Source: CAZYFH01 sp964646815
Lineage (GTDB): Bacteria; Acidobacteriota; Vicinamibacteria; Vicinamibacterales; UBA8438
Length of the DNA stretch: 64,000 nucleotides
Assembly (NCBI GenBank): GCA_964646815.1
Contig: CAZYFH010000007.1
Location: 1 to 64,000, forward strand
Reading direction: 5' to 3'
A program made the translations under genes and the position numbers. Positions 44,234 to 52,598 of the stretch are shown here, in pieces. The notes under the pieces were generated by a model, which was not told the DNA's origin, did no database searches, and saw nothing but the letters and a program-made list of their open reading frames with translations. How positions within the stretch are numbered: the first letter of the stretch is position 1; each line of letters starts with the position of its first letter.

Positions 44234-45055
44234 ATGCGACGCCGGTTTTTCGTTCGGGCCATCGTGGCAGCGCTGGCGGCCGGCGGTCTCGCGTTGTCGG
44301 CGGCGAGGACGGTCTCGGCACAAACGCCCGTCTACACGGCACCTCGAACGGCCGACGGCCGACCCGATCTGAACGGTATCTGGCAGGCGCTCAACAACGC
44401 GCACTGGGACGTGGAGCCGCGCGCGGCTGGTCCGAGCGTCGTCAGGGAGCTCGGTGCGCTGTTGGCCACGCCGGGCGGGTTGGGAGTTGTGGACGGCGGC
44501 GAGCTCCCGTATCGGCCAGAGGCGCTGGCGACGCGAAACGAGAACTTCGCGAACCGGCTGGCGCGCGATCCGGCAATCAAGTGCTACCTGCCCGGCGTTC
44601 CGCGTGCAACCTACATGCCGTTTCCGCTGCAGATCGTTCAGAGCCAGGACCACGTCATGATCCTCCACGAGTTCGCGGGGGCGGTGCGCACCGTCTACAT
44701 GACGGACCAGATGGAGGCGCCGGCCGACAGCTGGATGGGGTGGTCGAACGGGCGATGGGATGGCGACGCCCTGGTGGTCGACACGACCGGCTTCAACGGC
44801 ATGACTTGGTTCGATCGGGCCGGTAATTTCCACAGTCACGCCCTCCACGTGGTAGAACGCTTCACCGCTCGCAGTCCAGAGACGCTCATGTATGAGGTCA
44901 CCATCGACGACCCCAACGTGTTCACGCGACCCTGGACGATGCGCATGCCGCTGTATCGGCGCGTGGAGCCCAACGTGCAGCTTATGGAGTTCCGGTGCGT
45001 GGAGTTCGTCGAGGATCTGATCTACGGTCATCTCCGCAAGCAGCCGCAGAGATAG
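44234..45055 (+). CDS. Secreted hypothetical protein, PRTADGRPDLNGIW family, short form (copy 5)
   Basis: This 273-residue protein starts at ATG 44234 with GGAGG six bases upstream. The signal peptide ends near TVSAQ. It has APRTADGRPDLNGIW, KCYLPGVPRATYMPFPLQIVQSQDH, WMGWSNGRWDGDALVVDTTGF and IDDPNVFTRPWT. The VDPPNG segment of other copies is missing, and the terminal CHEGNY is replaced by EFRCVEFVED, so it is the most divergent member and may have a different partner or substrate. It sits 10 bases after copy 4. Confidence 0.82.
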   Translation: MRRRFFVRAIVAALAAGGLALSAARTVSAQTPVYTAPRTADGRPDLNGIWQALNNAHWDVEPRAAGPSVVRELGALLATPGGLGVVDGGELPYRPEALATRNENFANRLARDPAIKCYLPGVPRATYMPFPLQIVQSQDHVMILHEFAGAVRTVYMTDQMEAPADSWMGWSNGRWDGDALVVDTTGFNGMTWFDRAGNFHSHALHVVERFTARSPETLMYEVTIDDPNVFTRPWTMRMPLYRRVEPNVQLMEFRCVEFVEDLIYGHLRKQPQR

Positions 45056-45090
45056 CGAGTCGAGGGACTAGCTAGCACGGAGGAATGCTC

Positions 45091-45498
45091 ATGCGAACTA
45101 AGGATGTCGTTGCCACCGCGAGTGTCGTGCTGCTGCTCGCGACGGCGCCGCTGTGGGCGCACCATGCCTTTTCGGCGGAGTTCGACGTCACGAAGCCGTT
45201 GACGCTCGAGGGTGCCCTCGTGAAATGGGAGATGATCAATCCCCACTCGTGGTTCCATGTTGACATCGAGGATGCGGACGGAAAGATCGCCACCTGGCTG
45301 GTCGAGGGCGGCAGCCCGAACGAGTTGATCCGGCTGGGCGTGACGAAGAATACCCTCGAGATTGGCATGGTGCTCACCGTCGAGGGCTACCATGCCAAGG
45401 ACGGGACGGACAAAGCAGTTGGCAGGAATTTCCTGCTCGCCGACGGCCAGCGATTGTTTCTCGGCGGCTCGGCCAATCGGATTGGCGACGGGCGGTAG
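45091..45498 (+). CDS. DUF6152 family secreted protein
   Basis: The protein has 135 residues from ATG 45091, with GGAGG seven bases upstream; an ATG six bases earlier is less well placed. A signal peptide ends just before AHHAFSAEFD, the typical DUF6152 start with paired histidines. Conserved WEMINPHSWFHVDIED, GSPNELIRLG and GYHAKDG follow. The fold is probably a small beta-barrel, and the His-His motif and INPH could bind metal, but no function is known. It commonly accompanies the secreted family seen immediately upstream here. Confidence 0.85.
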   Translation: MRTKDVVATASVVLLLATAPLWAHHAFSAEFDVTKPLTLEGALVKWEMINPHSWFHVDIEDADGKIATWLVEGGSPNELIRLGVTKNTLEIGMVLTVEGYHAKDGTDKAVGRNFLLADGQRLFLGGSANRIGDGR

Positions 45499-45571
45499 CT
45501 CGCTAAACCACCGGAGCATCAGCATCACCCAGCGGTGACGCCGCGGTGGGGCCCGCCCGCTGGCGCCTCGC

Positions 45572-46567
45572 CTACCTTGGCTCCGCCGTGTTCGTAACGG
45601 CTGCAGCCCGCTCCTGCACGCGCGCGCCCCGCAGCAGGTTCTCCATCCCGTAGTTCCGCTCGTGGCAGGCGTACTCGTAGATCTGTCCGTCCGTTGGCGG
45701 CATGTCGAGCGCCGCGGTCCACGGGCGTGTCCACGTCTCCGGGTCGTCCACGGTCACCTCGTAGCGGAGGGTGTCCACGTCGACGCGGGTGAAGCGCTCG
45801 ACGAGCGTCAAGCCCATCGACGAGCCGCGGTAGCTCCGCTTGTCGCCGAAGTTTGTCGTCTCGACCACGAGCGCGTTCCCTTCCCAACGGCCCCGCGAAT
45901 CGCCGAGCCACTGACGGATGGTCGAGTCGAGGTGTGAACGCACCTGGAGCGGGATGATGCGCGTCTCGTGAACCATTTCGTGAAGGATGGCGACATGCTC
46001 GGGCGTTTGAAATAGCTGGAAGTTGTTGTTGTAGGCGCCACCCAGACGGGGCACCCCGAGCGTGAGACACCGTTCCCAGTCCCCTCGGTCCTCCGGACCC
46101 TCGGGCACCCGACTACGCCGTGTCTGCGCGCTCGCGCGACGCGCGTCCGCGCGCGCCTGGGCGTGCGGTTGCAGAGGTGGCATTCGACCGTCAGGCGGGT
46201 CCACGATCAGCGAGGTGCGCCCGTCTGACCGGCCCCGATCCCACCAGAATTGGTTGTAGGCAAGGCCGACGTCGCGCTCCGCTGAGAGCTCGCTCCGGCG
46301 CTCAGAGCTAGCGAACGTTGCGGCGTTGAGGTTGGCCTCCGCCACTTCCTCGTCCGTGAGAAATGCCCGGTCAGCATGTTCGTCCCGTCGCTCCAGCGGC
46401 GTGACCGTTGCATGGCTCCAGGTGCCTTGGAGGTCGGGCGCCCCCCACGACGTCCGCGGCGTCGTTGCATTGCGATCGGTAGGTGCAGATTGGGCCAGGA
46501 CGGGCCGCGGCGCCGGCAGGGCCATTGCGACCAGCGTCAACACGACAGACCAGCATCGACTCGTCAT
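45572..46567 (-). CDS. Secreted hypothetical protein, PRTSWGAPDLQGTW family (copy 6)
   Basis: This 331-residue protein has a signal peptide ending near PVLAQ, and GGAGG lies six bases before the ATG. It is closest in layout to copy 1: TTPRTSWGAPDLQGTW, TPLERRDEHADRAFLTDEEV, VDPPDGRMPPL, CLTLGVPRLGGAYNNNFQLFQTPEHV, RIIPLQVRSH, WLGDSRGRWEGNALVVETTNF, DDPETWTRPW and YACHERNYG (Arg replacing Gly). It converges on the copy 4-5-DUF6152 run and lies 46 bases downstream of the Tat amine oxidase gene on the same strand. Confidence 0.85.
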   Translation of the reverse strand: MTSRCWSVVLTLVAMALPAPRPVLAQSAPTDRNATTPRTSWGAPDLQGTWSHATVTPLERRDEHADRAFLTDEEVAEANLNAATFASSERRSELSAERDVGLAYNQFWWDRGRSDGRTSLIVDPPDGRMPPLQPHAQARADARRASAQTRRSRVPEGPEDRGDWERCLTLGVPRLGGAYNNNFQLFQTPEHVAILHEMVHETRIIPLQVRSHLDSTIRQWLGDSRGRWEGNALVVETTNFGDKRSYRGSSMGLTLVERFTRVDVDTLRYEVTVDDPETWTRPWTAALDMPPTDGQIYEYACHERNYGMENLLRGARVQERAAAVTNTAEPR

Positions 46568-46613
46568 TGTGGGCCTCCAGATGTAGTGCTCGTCATCTCA
46601 CGACGGTTCGCGG

Positions 46614-48146
46614 CTACCCGCGCATTACCCGTTCATGGAGCGTTTCGACGGTTCGCCAGGCGGCCTGGATGGCGCCTTCGAGCCATGCTGGGCGCGAGCT
46701 GGCGCCAGCACATCCGATGTAGATCCGTCCATCGGGCATACTGAGCGTCTCCAGCAGGTCATCGGACGGAGTGCGACCGTAGGCCCCACGGCTGTAGGGG
46801 ATCTTGTCCCACCAGACGGCGTACGCCGCGTCGAATTCCTCGCGCATCTGCGGGTGCACCCTGCTCGCTTGTGTGAGCACATGCTCGACGCGTCCCGTGA
46901 CGGGCATATCCCCCAGGCCGGCTGTTCGTCCGCTCCCGTAGTAGCCGAGCAGTACGCCCTTCTGGGCGAAGTAGTCGTACGACGGGTAGGAGAACTCGCC
47001 GAGTTGCAGATCACGCGCCCAGAGGTGACCGCCGAAAATGCCCTCGTCCTCTTCCCAGAAGCGGCGCTTCATCTGCGCGCCCAACTTGGCAGCGTCGCTG
47101 TGACCGCTCTCCTTTACCGCCTGGTTCATTTCCGCCGAGAAGTCGATGTCGGTCCCTTGCAAGACTGCCATCGGCAGGCAGCAGACACAGTAGTCGCCGC
47201 TCGTCCGGCGCATCTCGCCGCTCCGGGTTTCCCGATAGACCACGTCCACGCCGTTCGGGGTGTGCCGAACGCTTGAGACGACGGCCTCCAGGGTGATGTG
47301 CGTGCCGATCGCTCGCTGGAAGGCGAGTGGGATCTGCATCATTCCGCCGATGGGTTGAAATACCGGGTCCGGCCCGCCGGTCCCAGCGTAGAGGGGACCG
47401 GCGCGATTGCCGAAGCCGGATCCGAGGAGAGCGCTCAGGTCGAGGCGATTCGTGGGGCCGCGTGAGGAGGGGGGACGGTAGGCGCGTTCTTCGGAGTCGA
47501 GATACCCCGCGCTGATCAGGAAGTCCACCAGGCGCTCTTCGTCCTCGACGGTGAGTGGTGCATCGATGCAACCCTGATCCATCGCCTTGGCGAGCAGCTC
47601 TGCAGTCGAGCCCCACAAATCGGCCCGGACCTCCCGCAGGCGTACCTTTCGGTGGGCGAGCGGACCGAGTGTGTCTCGTTCCTCGTAGAAATAATTCGCG
47701 TCGCTCGTGTTGATGAAGATCTCCAGGGGTACGCCCAGCTCCTTGCAGTACCCGAGCACGCCGGTGTCTGTATTGGGAATGCGCCACGCGCCGGCGTTGA
47801 AGTACTGGCCTTCGTCGAATTGGCAAACCTGGCGCTCGCCATCGATCTCCTGGTGGCTGGCGCCGCGCCGGACGGTCCAGCAGAGACCGCCGACCCAGTC
47901 GCGCGCTTCGAGGATCTGATAGTCGTAGCCGAGCTTGCCAAGCTCGTAGCCAACGGTCAGTCCCGACAGGCCCGCACCGAGCACGAGGACGCGGGTGCCG
48001 GTTGCTCGGCCCTGCAGGGCAGGGCGGGTGCCGGCCGGGGTGCCCATTAGCCCCCACGCGTTCAACGCCCCCATCACGAGCGACGACCCGCCGACGGACC
48101 CGAAGGTCTGGAGCACACTGCGCCGTGTCACCGGTGAGGCTTTCAT
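46614..48146 (-). CDS. Tat-exported FAD-dependent amine oxidase
   Basis: The protein has 510 residues from ATG 48146. The in-frame extension to 48500 is basic, unlike coding sequence, and would hide the Tat signal TRRSVLQTFGS. The FAD site is VLVLGAGLSGLTVGYEL at about residue 52, followed by the monoamine oxidase-type EARDWVGGLCWTVRRG and GAWRIP. The C-terminal flavin motif is RIYIGCAGAS-RPAWLEGAIQAAW. The family oxidatively deaminates amines or amino acids (monoamine oxidase, L-amino-acid oxidase, tryptophan monooxygenase). Export as a folded, FAD-loaded protein fits the Tat signal. The substrate is unknown. Confidence 0.87.
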   Translation of the reverse strand: MKASPVTRRSVLQTFGSVGGSSLVMGALNAWGLMGTPAGTRPALQGRATGTRVLVLGAGLSGLTVGYELGKLGYDYQILEARDWVGGLCWTVRRGASHQEIDGERQVCQFDEGQYFNAGAWRIPNTDTGVLGYCKELGVPLEIFINTSDANYFYEERDTLGPLAHRKVRLREVRADLWGSTAELLAKAMDQGCIDAPLTVEDEERLVDFLISAGYLDSEERAYRPPSSRGPTNRLDLSALLGSGFGNRAGPLYAGTGGPDPVFQPIGGMMQIPLAFQRAIGTHITLEAVVSSVRHTPNGVDVVYRETRSGEMRRTSGDYCVCCLPMAVLQGTDIDFSAEMNQAVKESGHSDAAKLGAQMKRRFWEEDEGIFGGHLWARDLQLGEFSYPSYDYFAQKGVLLGYYGSGRTAGLGDMPVTGRVEHVLTQASRVHPQMREEFDAAYAVWWDKIPYSRGAYGRTPSDDLLETLSMPDGRIYIGCAGASSRPAWLEGAIQAAWRTVETLHERVMRG

Positions 48147-48324
48147 CGCACCTACCTTACCCTCAATGCGACGGTCCGGCTCTGGGCTACGGATTCCAGA
48201 CCCACACAGACGGTTCCGCCAGCGCCTCCGATCGACGCCTGTCGCCCATGTCGACAACTGGAGCTCATGGTGAAAGTCCCGCTGCATTCGACCGGCGCTG
48301 CATCCCGCCTTCCTGCGGCGATCG

Positions 48325-49141
48325 TCAGTCAAATGATGGCAACTGGGAGTAGTCTCCCTTCTCGCGTCTTGCCAGCAAGGCGCCGCATTCTCGCGACGCT
48401 CGCGCCAGCCATCGTACGTCGACCGAGAAGAAGTAGACCAGCAACGCGAGTGCCGCGGTTGCGGCCGTCGCCCCCAGCGCGGCCGGAACGATGGGTCCAA
48501 GACAGACCAGCAGCACCACCCCTTGCACTAAACACACCGTCTGCCGCCGCGTGCTCGGCGGAAGCTTGGCGCTGAGCGCCGGCCAGAGCCAGCCGGTGGC
48601 GACGAACAGATACCGCAACAGGCCGATGAGGACCACCCACGCTTCGACTTTTCCGCTGAGCGCGACCAGAGCCGCGAGCGGCAGCACCAGAAAGGCGTGG
48701 AGCTCCATGTCGAAGCTGGCGCCGAAGTTGGTCGCGGTGCCGCTCCGGCGGGCCGTCCAGTCATCGAGGCCATCGGTCACCATGGCGAAGGTCGAGACGG
48801 CGATGATCCTCCAATAACCCGTTCGCGTGGTGGATGTCCGGTTGCCGCACCAGCACAGGCACAGGGAGCTGGCCCGTGGCTCTGGCCAGCGTCACACGGT
48901 TGGCCGCACTGAGCCCTGGACCGGGGAGCGCGACCAGGACCATGGTGAAGACGAGCACGGCGTTCGCCGCGTAGAACGCGACCGCCGGCAGCAGATAGCT
49001 CGCCGGTAGTTCGAACACCACCCGCGTGACGAGCGCAACGGCGAGCAACGCCGGGAAGCCGACCAGGAGGTCGGTCCGGGCGTACTGCCGTCTCTCTCGG
49101 CGCTCATTCCAAGCGCTGGAGTGGTGAGTGACGGCGGTCAT
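48325..49141 (-). pseudogene. CDP-alcohol phosphatidyltransferase, frameshifted
   Basis: Two same-strand frames each hold half of a membrane CDP-alcohol phosphatidyltransferase. 49141 down to about 48840 gives helices and ANRVTLARATGQ, the family's pre-motif. The frame then moves near 48810-48860, and the second half (IIAVSTFAMVTDGLDDWTARR, then several helices) runs to 48325. The catalytic motif DGxxAR-x8-GxxxDxxxD reads DDWTAR...GASFDMELH, so Gly is Asp and the last Asp is His. The frameshift and the altered catalytic residue point to a decaying gene, although a sequencing error could explain the shift alone. The intact enzyme would make phospholipid headgroup esters. Confidence 0.7.
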
Positions 49142-49178
49142 GGGGTAAGGTGCGGTGGAACCGAGTCACGTGTAGAGT

Positions 49179-49192
49179 GGGGCTTCAGCCCC
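49179..49192. repeat. Short hairpin of the intergenic repeat type
   Basis: GGGGCT-TC-AGCCCC forms a perfect 6-bp stem, preceded by GTAG 49172-49175. It resembles one arm of the double-hairpin repeats elsewhere. It lies 20 bases before the dehydrogenase start and may be its 5' untranslated hairpin. Confidence 0.4.
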
Positions 49193-49211
49193 GCGACTGG
49201 CGATAGGAGTG

Positions 49212-50204
49212 ATGGTCCCTCGCACGGTTCGCCAATTCTGGATTCAATCGCCCGGACATGGGGAGATTGTGCGCGCCGAGCTGGCGCCCAGGCGAGCGGA
49301 TGAGGTCCTGGTGCGCAGCCGCGTTTCGGGTATCAGCCGTGGTACTGAATCGCTCGTGTTTCGAGGCGAGGTGCCACTGTCGCAGTACGAGTCGATGCGG
49401 GCGCCGTTCCAGGACGGGGCGTTTCCCGGACCCGTTAAGTACGGCTACATGAACGTCGGGATCGTCGAAGAAAGCTCCGACGCGCACGCTGACTTTGTCG
49501 GGCGGGCGGTCTTTTGCCTGTACCCGCATCAGGATCTCTACTGTGTCCCGCACGCGGCAGTGACGCCGCTGCCGGACGACCTGCCGCCGGACCGCGCCGT
49601 GCTGGCGGCCTACATGGAAACCGCAGTGAACGCGGTGTGGGATGCCCGTCCGACTGCGGGCGACCATGTGGTCGTGATTGGGGCCGGGGTCGTCGGCTTG
49701 CTCACGGCGTGGCTGTGCCGGCAGACGCCCGGCAGCCGTGTGACCGTCGTCGACATCAATCCGGCGCGCGAGCTAGTCTGCCGCGAGCTCGGGCTGGTGT
49801 TTGCCGGCGAGCCGCCCCGCGCGTCGAACGCCGATCTGGTCGTTCACGCCAGCGGGCAGCCGGAGGGGCTCCGAAGCGCGCTCGCCGTCGCGGGCGAGGA
49901 GTCGACGATCGTCGAGCTGAGCTGGTACGGGAGCCGCTCGGTCCTGTTGCCGCTTGGGGAGGCCTTTCACGCGCGCCGCTTGACACTGAGGAGTAGTCAG
50001 GTGGGTCGTCTCCATCCGGACCGCACGCCGCGCTGGAGCCGCGCGCGTCGAATGGAGTTGGCCCTGACGCTGCTGTGTGATTCGCGCCTCGACAGCCTGA
50101 TTACCGGGGAGAGCGCGTTCGACGAGTTGCCAGTCGTGTTGGCACGCCTGAGCGGCGACTCGACCGACCAACTTTGTCATCGTATTCGCTACGCAGCACG
50201 CTAG
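49212..50204 (+). CDS. Zinc-type alcohol dehydrogenase-like MDR protein of the pteridine-type cluster
   Basis: The protein has 330 residues. ATG 49212 lies just after GGAG (2-base spacing), with GTG 49209 as alternative. It has a GroES-like N-terminal region (RVSGISRGTESLVFRG) and a Rossmann domain with VVIGAGVVGLLTAWL near residue 155. The N-terminal Cys-His catalytic zinc ligands of classical alcohol dehydrogenases are not obvious, so it may be a reductase. It begins a same-strand run ending at the UPF0104 gene, with the PTPS-like gene 45 bases later. It probably oxidises or reduces an intermediate of the same small-molecule pathway. Confidence 0.82.
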   Translation: MVPRTVRQFWIQSPGHGEIVRAELAPRRADEVLVRSRVSGISRGTESLVFRGEVPLSQYESMRAPFQDGAFPGPVKYGYMNVGIVEESSDAHADFVGRAVFCLYPHQDLYCVPHAAVTPLPDDLPPDRAVLAAYMETAVNAVWDARPTAGDHVVVIGAGVVGLLTAWLCRQTPGSRVTVVDINPARELVCRELGLVFAGEPPRASNADLVVHASGQPEGLRSALAVAGEESTIVELSWYGSRSVLLPLGEAFHARRLTLRSSQVGRLHPDRTPRWSRARRMELALTLLCDSRLDSLITGESAFDELPVVLARLSGDSTDQLCHRIRYAAR

Positions 50205-50249
50205 TGGACTGTTAGAGTCCTCCAGGAAACAGCGAGAGGAGGCGGACCT

Positions 50250-50648
50250 GTGTACAGTCTCAACGTCCGCGACCACTTCATGATCGCCCACAGCTTCGAG
50301 GGCGAGGCGTTCGGCCCGGCGCAGAAGCTGCACGGGGCGACCTACGTCGTGGACGCGACGTTCAAACGCGCCGAACTGGATGCCGGCGGCATGGTCGCCG
50401 ATATCGGCCTCGCCAGCGAGCAGCTCAAGGCGGTCCTGGCGGACCTCAACTACCGCAACCTCGACGCAGAGCCGGATTTCGCAGGCAAGAACACGACGAC
50501 CGAGTTCCTCGCCCGTGAGATCTTCAGTCGCCTAACGCAGGCCATTCGCGACGACAAGCTGGGGGCGAATGCTCGCGGGATCACGTCGCTGCGCGTGCAA
50601 CTGAGCGAATCGCACGTCGCATGGGGGAGCTACGAAGGCGACGTGTGA
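50250..50648 (+). CDS. 6-pyruvoyl-tetrahydropterin synthase-fold protein lacking catalytic residues
   Basis: This 132-residue T-fold protein has QueD/PTPS layout: RDHFMIAHSF (zinc His14), KLHGATY (His28), VADIGL, NTTTEFLA and the C-terminal SESHVAW with Glu120, which anchors pterins in the family. Key positions deviate. The third zinc His of HGH is Ala30, the catalytic Cys four residues before His28 is Ala24, and the catalytic Asp-His pair is Asn67-Tyr68. Normal synthase or carboxypterin activity is therefore unlikely. It may bind or transform a pterin differently. Its stop overlaps the GT4 start (GTGA), so translation is coupled. Confidence 0.85.
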   Translation: MYSLNVRDHFMIAHSFEGEAFGPAQKLHGATYVVDATFKRAELDAGGMVADIGLASEQLKAVLADLNYRNLDAEPDFAGKNTTTEFLAREIFSRLTQAIRDDKLGANARGITSLRVQLSESHVAWGSYEGDV

Positions 50649-51751
50649 CGATCCCCGAGCTTCATCTGGCCGCGCCGGGCTCGCTCGACCAACAGACAGG
50701 CGGGTACATCTACGACGCACGGATGGTCGAGGGCCTTCGTCGGCTCGGGTGGCGGGTGGTGGTCCACAATCTGGAGGGGGCGTTTCCGGACGCGGACCAG
50801 ACGGCCCGCACCAGCGTGGCCGGCATGCTCGACCGCCTGCGGGACGGCGCGCGGATCATCATCGACGGTCTGGCACTGGCCGGACTCTCAGGGCCGGTGC
50901 GCGCGCGCTGCCGCCGGCTCCGCCTCCTCGCGCTGATACACCATCCGTTGGCCGACGAAACCGGGCTCGACGCCCGACAGCGCGACGGTTTCGCGGCGTT
51001 GGAACGCGAGGCGCTGGCCTGCTGCACCGGGGCGGTGGTCACCAGTCAGTTCACCGCGGCGCGGCTGGCGGCCTACGGCATGGCCGCCGAGCGAGTGCGC
51101 GTGGCGCGCCCTGGTACCGCGCCCGCTTCCCCGGCCGGCGGCCCGCCTGCCGGTGACCCGCCGCAGCTCCTCTGCGTGGGGTCGGTAATCCCACGCAAGG
51201 GCCAGGATGTGCTGGTCCGCGCCCTCGCGCGGCTCCGTCACCTGGCGTGGCGATGTGATTGCGTCGGGAGCCTCAGGCGGGATGCAGAGTACGCCGGCGC
51301 CGTGCAGACGCAAGCGCGAGCGTGCGGACTGGTCGACCGAGTGCGGTTTGTGGGTGACTGCGACGCGGCGACGCTCGACGGGTTCTATAGTGCTAGCTCG
51401 CTGTTCGTACTCCCGTCGTACTACGAGGGCTACGGCATGGTGCTCACCGAGGCACTGGCTCGCGGGCTTCCGGTGGTCAGCACCACCGGGGGAGCCATTC
51501 CGGGCACCGTTTCGCCGGACGCGGCCCTCCTGGTGCCGCCAGGCGACGATCGTGCCCTCGCCGATACGCTCACCCCGCTGCTGGCCGATATAGACCCTGG
51601 CTCCTCGCGCCGACGGCGGGCGGCGCTCGCGACGGCAGCGCGCCGGCACGCCGCGACCTTGCCCGATTGGGACGAGGCAACAGGTGCCTTCGCCGATGCT
51701 ATCCTCGCACTGACTCGCGAGCGCCCGGCGGAGTCGACGATGGATTCCTAA
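50645..51751 (+). CDS. Glycosyltransferase family 4
   Basis: The protein has 368 residues from GTG 50645, which overlaps the PTPS-like stop by four bases. GT-B fold: N-terminal GGYIYDARMVEGLRRLGW with the acceptor-side glycine loop, and C-terminal nucleotide-sugar domain with CVGSVIPRKGQDVLVRAL, SSLFVLPSYYEGYGMVLTEALARGLPVV (the EX7E motif) and TGGAIPGTV. It is retaining, using a nucleoside-diphosphate sugar. Direct coupling to a pterin-synthase-fold gene suggests that its acceptor is the small molecule made here, as in cyanobacterial pterin glucosides. That is inference. Confidence 0.88.
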   Translation: MTIPELHLAAPGSLDQQTGGYIYDARMVEGLRRLGWRVVVHNLEGAFPDADQTARTSVAGMLDRLRDGARIIIDGLALAGLSGPVRARCRRLRLLALIHHPLADETGLDARQRDGFAALEREALACCTGAVVTSQFTAARLAAYGMAAERVRVARPGTAPASPAGGPPAGDPPQLLCVGSVIPRKGQDVLVRALARLRHLAWRCDCVGSLRRDAEYAGAVQTQARACGLVDRVRFVGDCDAATLDGFYSASSLFVLPSYYEGYGMVLTEALARGLPVVSTTGGAIPGTVSPDAALLVPPGDDRALADTLTPLLADIDPGSSRRRRAALATAARRHAATLPDWDEATGAFADAILALTRERPAESTMDS

Positions 51752-51761
51752 AGGGCGTACC

Positions 51762-52598
51762 GTGCAAATATCCGACGCACACTTTGACGCCGACTGGCTC
51801 GCCTTGCGCGAGCCGATCGATCATCGGTCGCGCGCACCAGCGGTCGTGCCCCTGCTGCTGCAGGCGTGGCGGGCCGGCGGATGGTCGCGAGTGCTAGACC
51901 TCGGCTGCGGCACCGGTTCCAATCTGCGCTACTTGGCGCCGAAGCTTGTCGGCCCTCAGGAGTGGACCCTGTTGGATCACGATCATGAGCTGCTCCGACG
52001 GGTCGCGGCTCCCGATGCCGTGCAGCAGGTGAACCGGGTGCACGGAGATCTGGCCGATGATGCGCTGGCCGCGGTCGCACAGGCGCACCTGGTGACCGGT
52101 GCCGCGCTATTGGACCTCGTCTCCGAGGAGTGGCTGAGGCGTCTGGTCGAGGCATGTCAGACGGCGTCCTGCGGTGCGCTCTTCGCGCTCTCGTACGACG
52201 GCACGATCCAGTGGTTCGCCGACGAGGCACGAACGGCAGCGGATAACGATCCGGACGACGTGATGATCCGGCGCTCGGTTAACGACCATCAGCGGCGCGA
52301 CAAGGGGCTCGGGTCGGCGCTGGGTCCGATGGCCGGCCTGGTGGCCGAGACACGGTTTCGCGCCGCGGGCTATCGAGTCTGGCTCCTGCCGAGCTGGTGG
52401 CACCTCGGTCCCCCGGAGGCTACGCTCGCGCGCCGGCTGGTCGGGCTATGGGAGGTCGCCGCGGCGGACGCGCGGCCCGATGTGGCGGACAGCGTGCACG
52501 CGTGGGCGGCCCGCCGACGGGCGGTCATTAACTGCGGTACCTTCGCGGTTACCGTGGGACACGTTGACTTGCTCGCCGTACCCTCTCAACCGTCGTGA
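51762..52598 (+). CDS. Class I SAM-dependent methyltransferase of the pteridine-type cluster
   Basis: The protein has 278 residues from GTG 51762 (AAGGG upstream). Motif I is VLDLGCGTGSNLRYL near residue 45, followed by LLDHDHELLRRV (motif II acidic region) and a TGAALLDLVSEEWL post-motif. The remainder is alpha/beta with a C-terminal tail of about 100 residues containing tryptophans. It starts 10 bases after the GT4 stop and overlaps the next gene by four bases, so it is part of one operon. It may methylate the ring or sugar of the product. Confidence 0.85.
   Translation: MQISDAHFDADWLALREPIDHRSRAPAVVPLLLQAWRAGGWSRVLDLGCGTGSNLRYLAPKLVGPQEWTLLDHDHELLRRVAAPDAVQQVNRVHGDLADDALAAVAQAHLVTGAALLDLVSEEWLRRLVEACQTASCGALFALSYDGTIQWFADEARTAADNDPDDVMIRRSVNDHQRRDKGLGSALGPMAGLVAETRFRAAGYRVWLLPSWWHLGPPEATLARRLVGLWEVAAADARPDVADSVHAWAARRRAVINCGTFAVTVGHVDLLAVPSQPS

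Noticed and set aside
48147..48500. N-terminal extension of the amine oxidase to an ATG at 48500
   Set aside because: The added residues are basic and overlap the next gene. The Tat signal begins naturally at ATG 48146.
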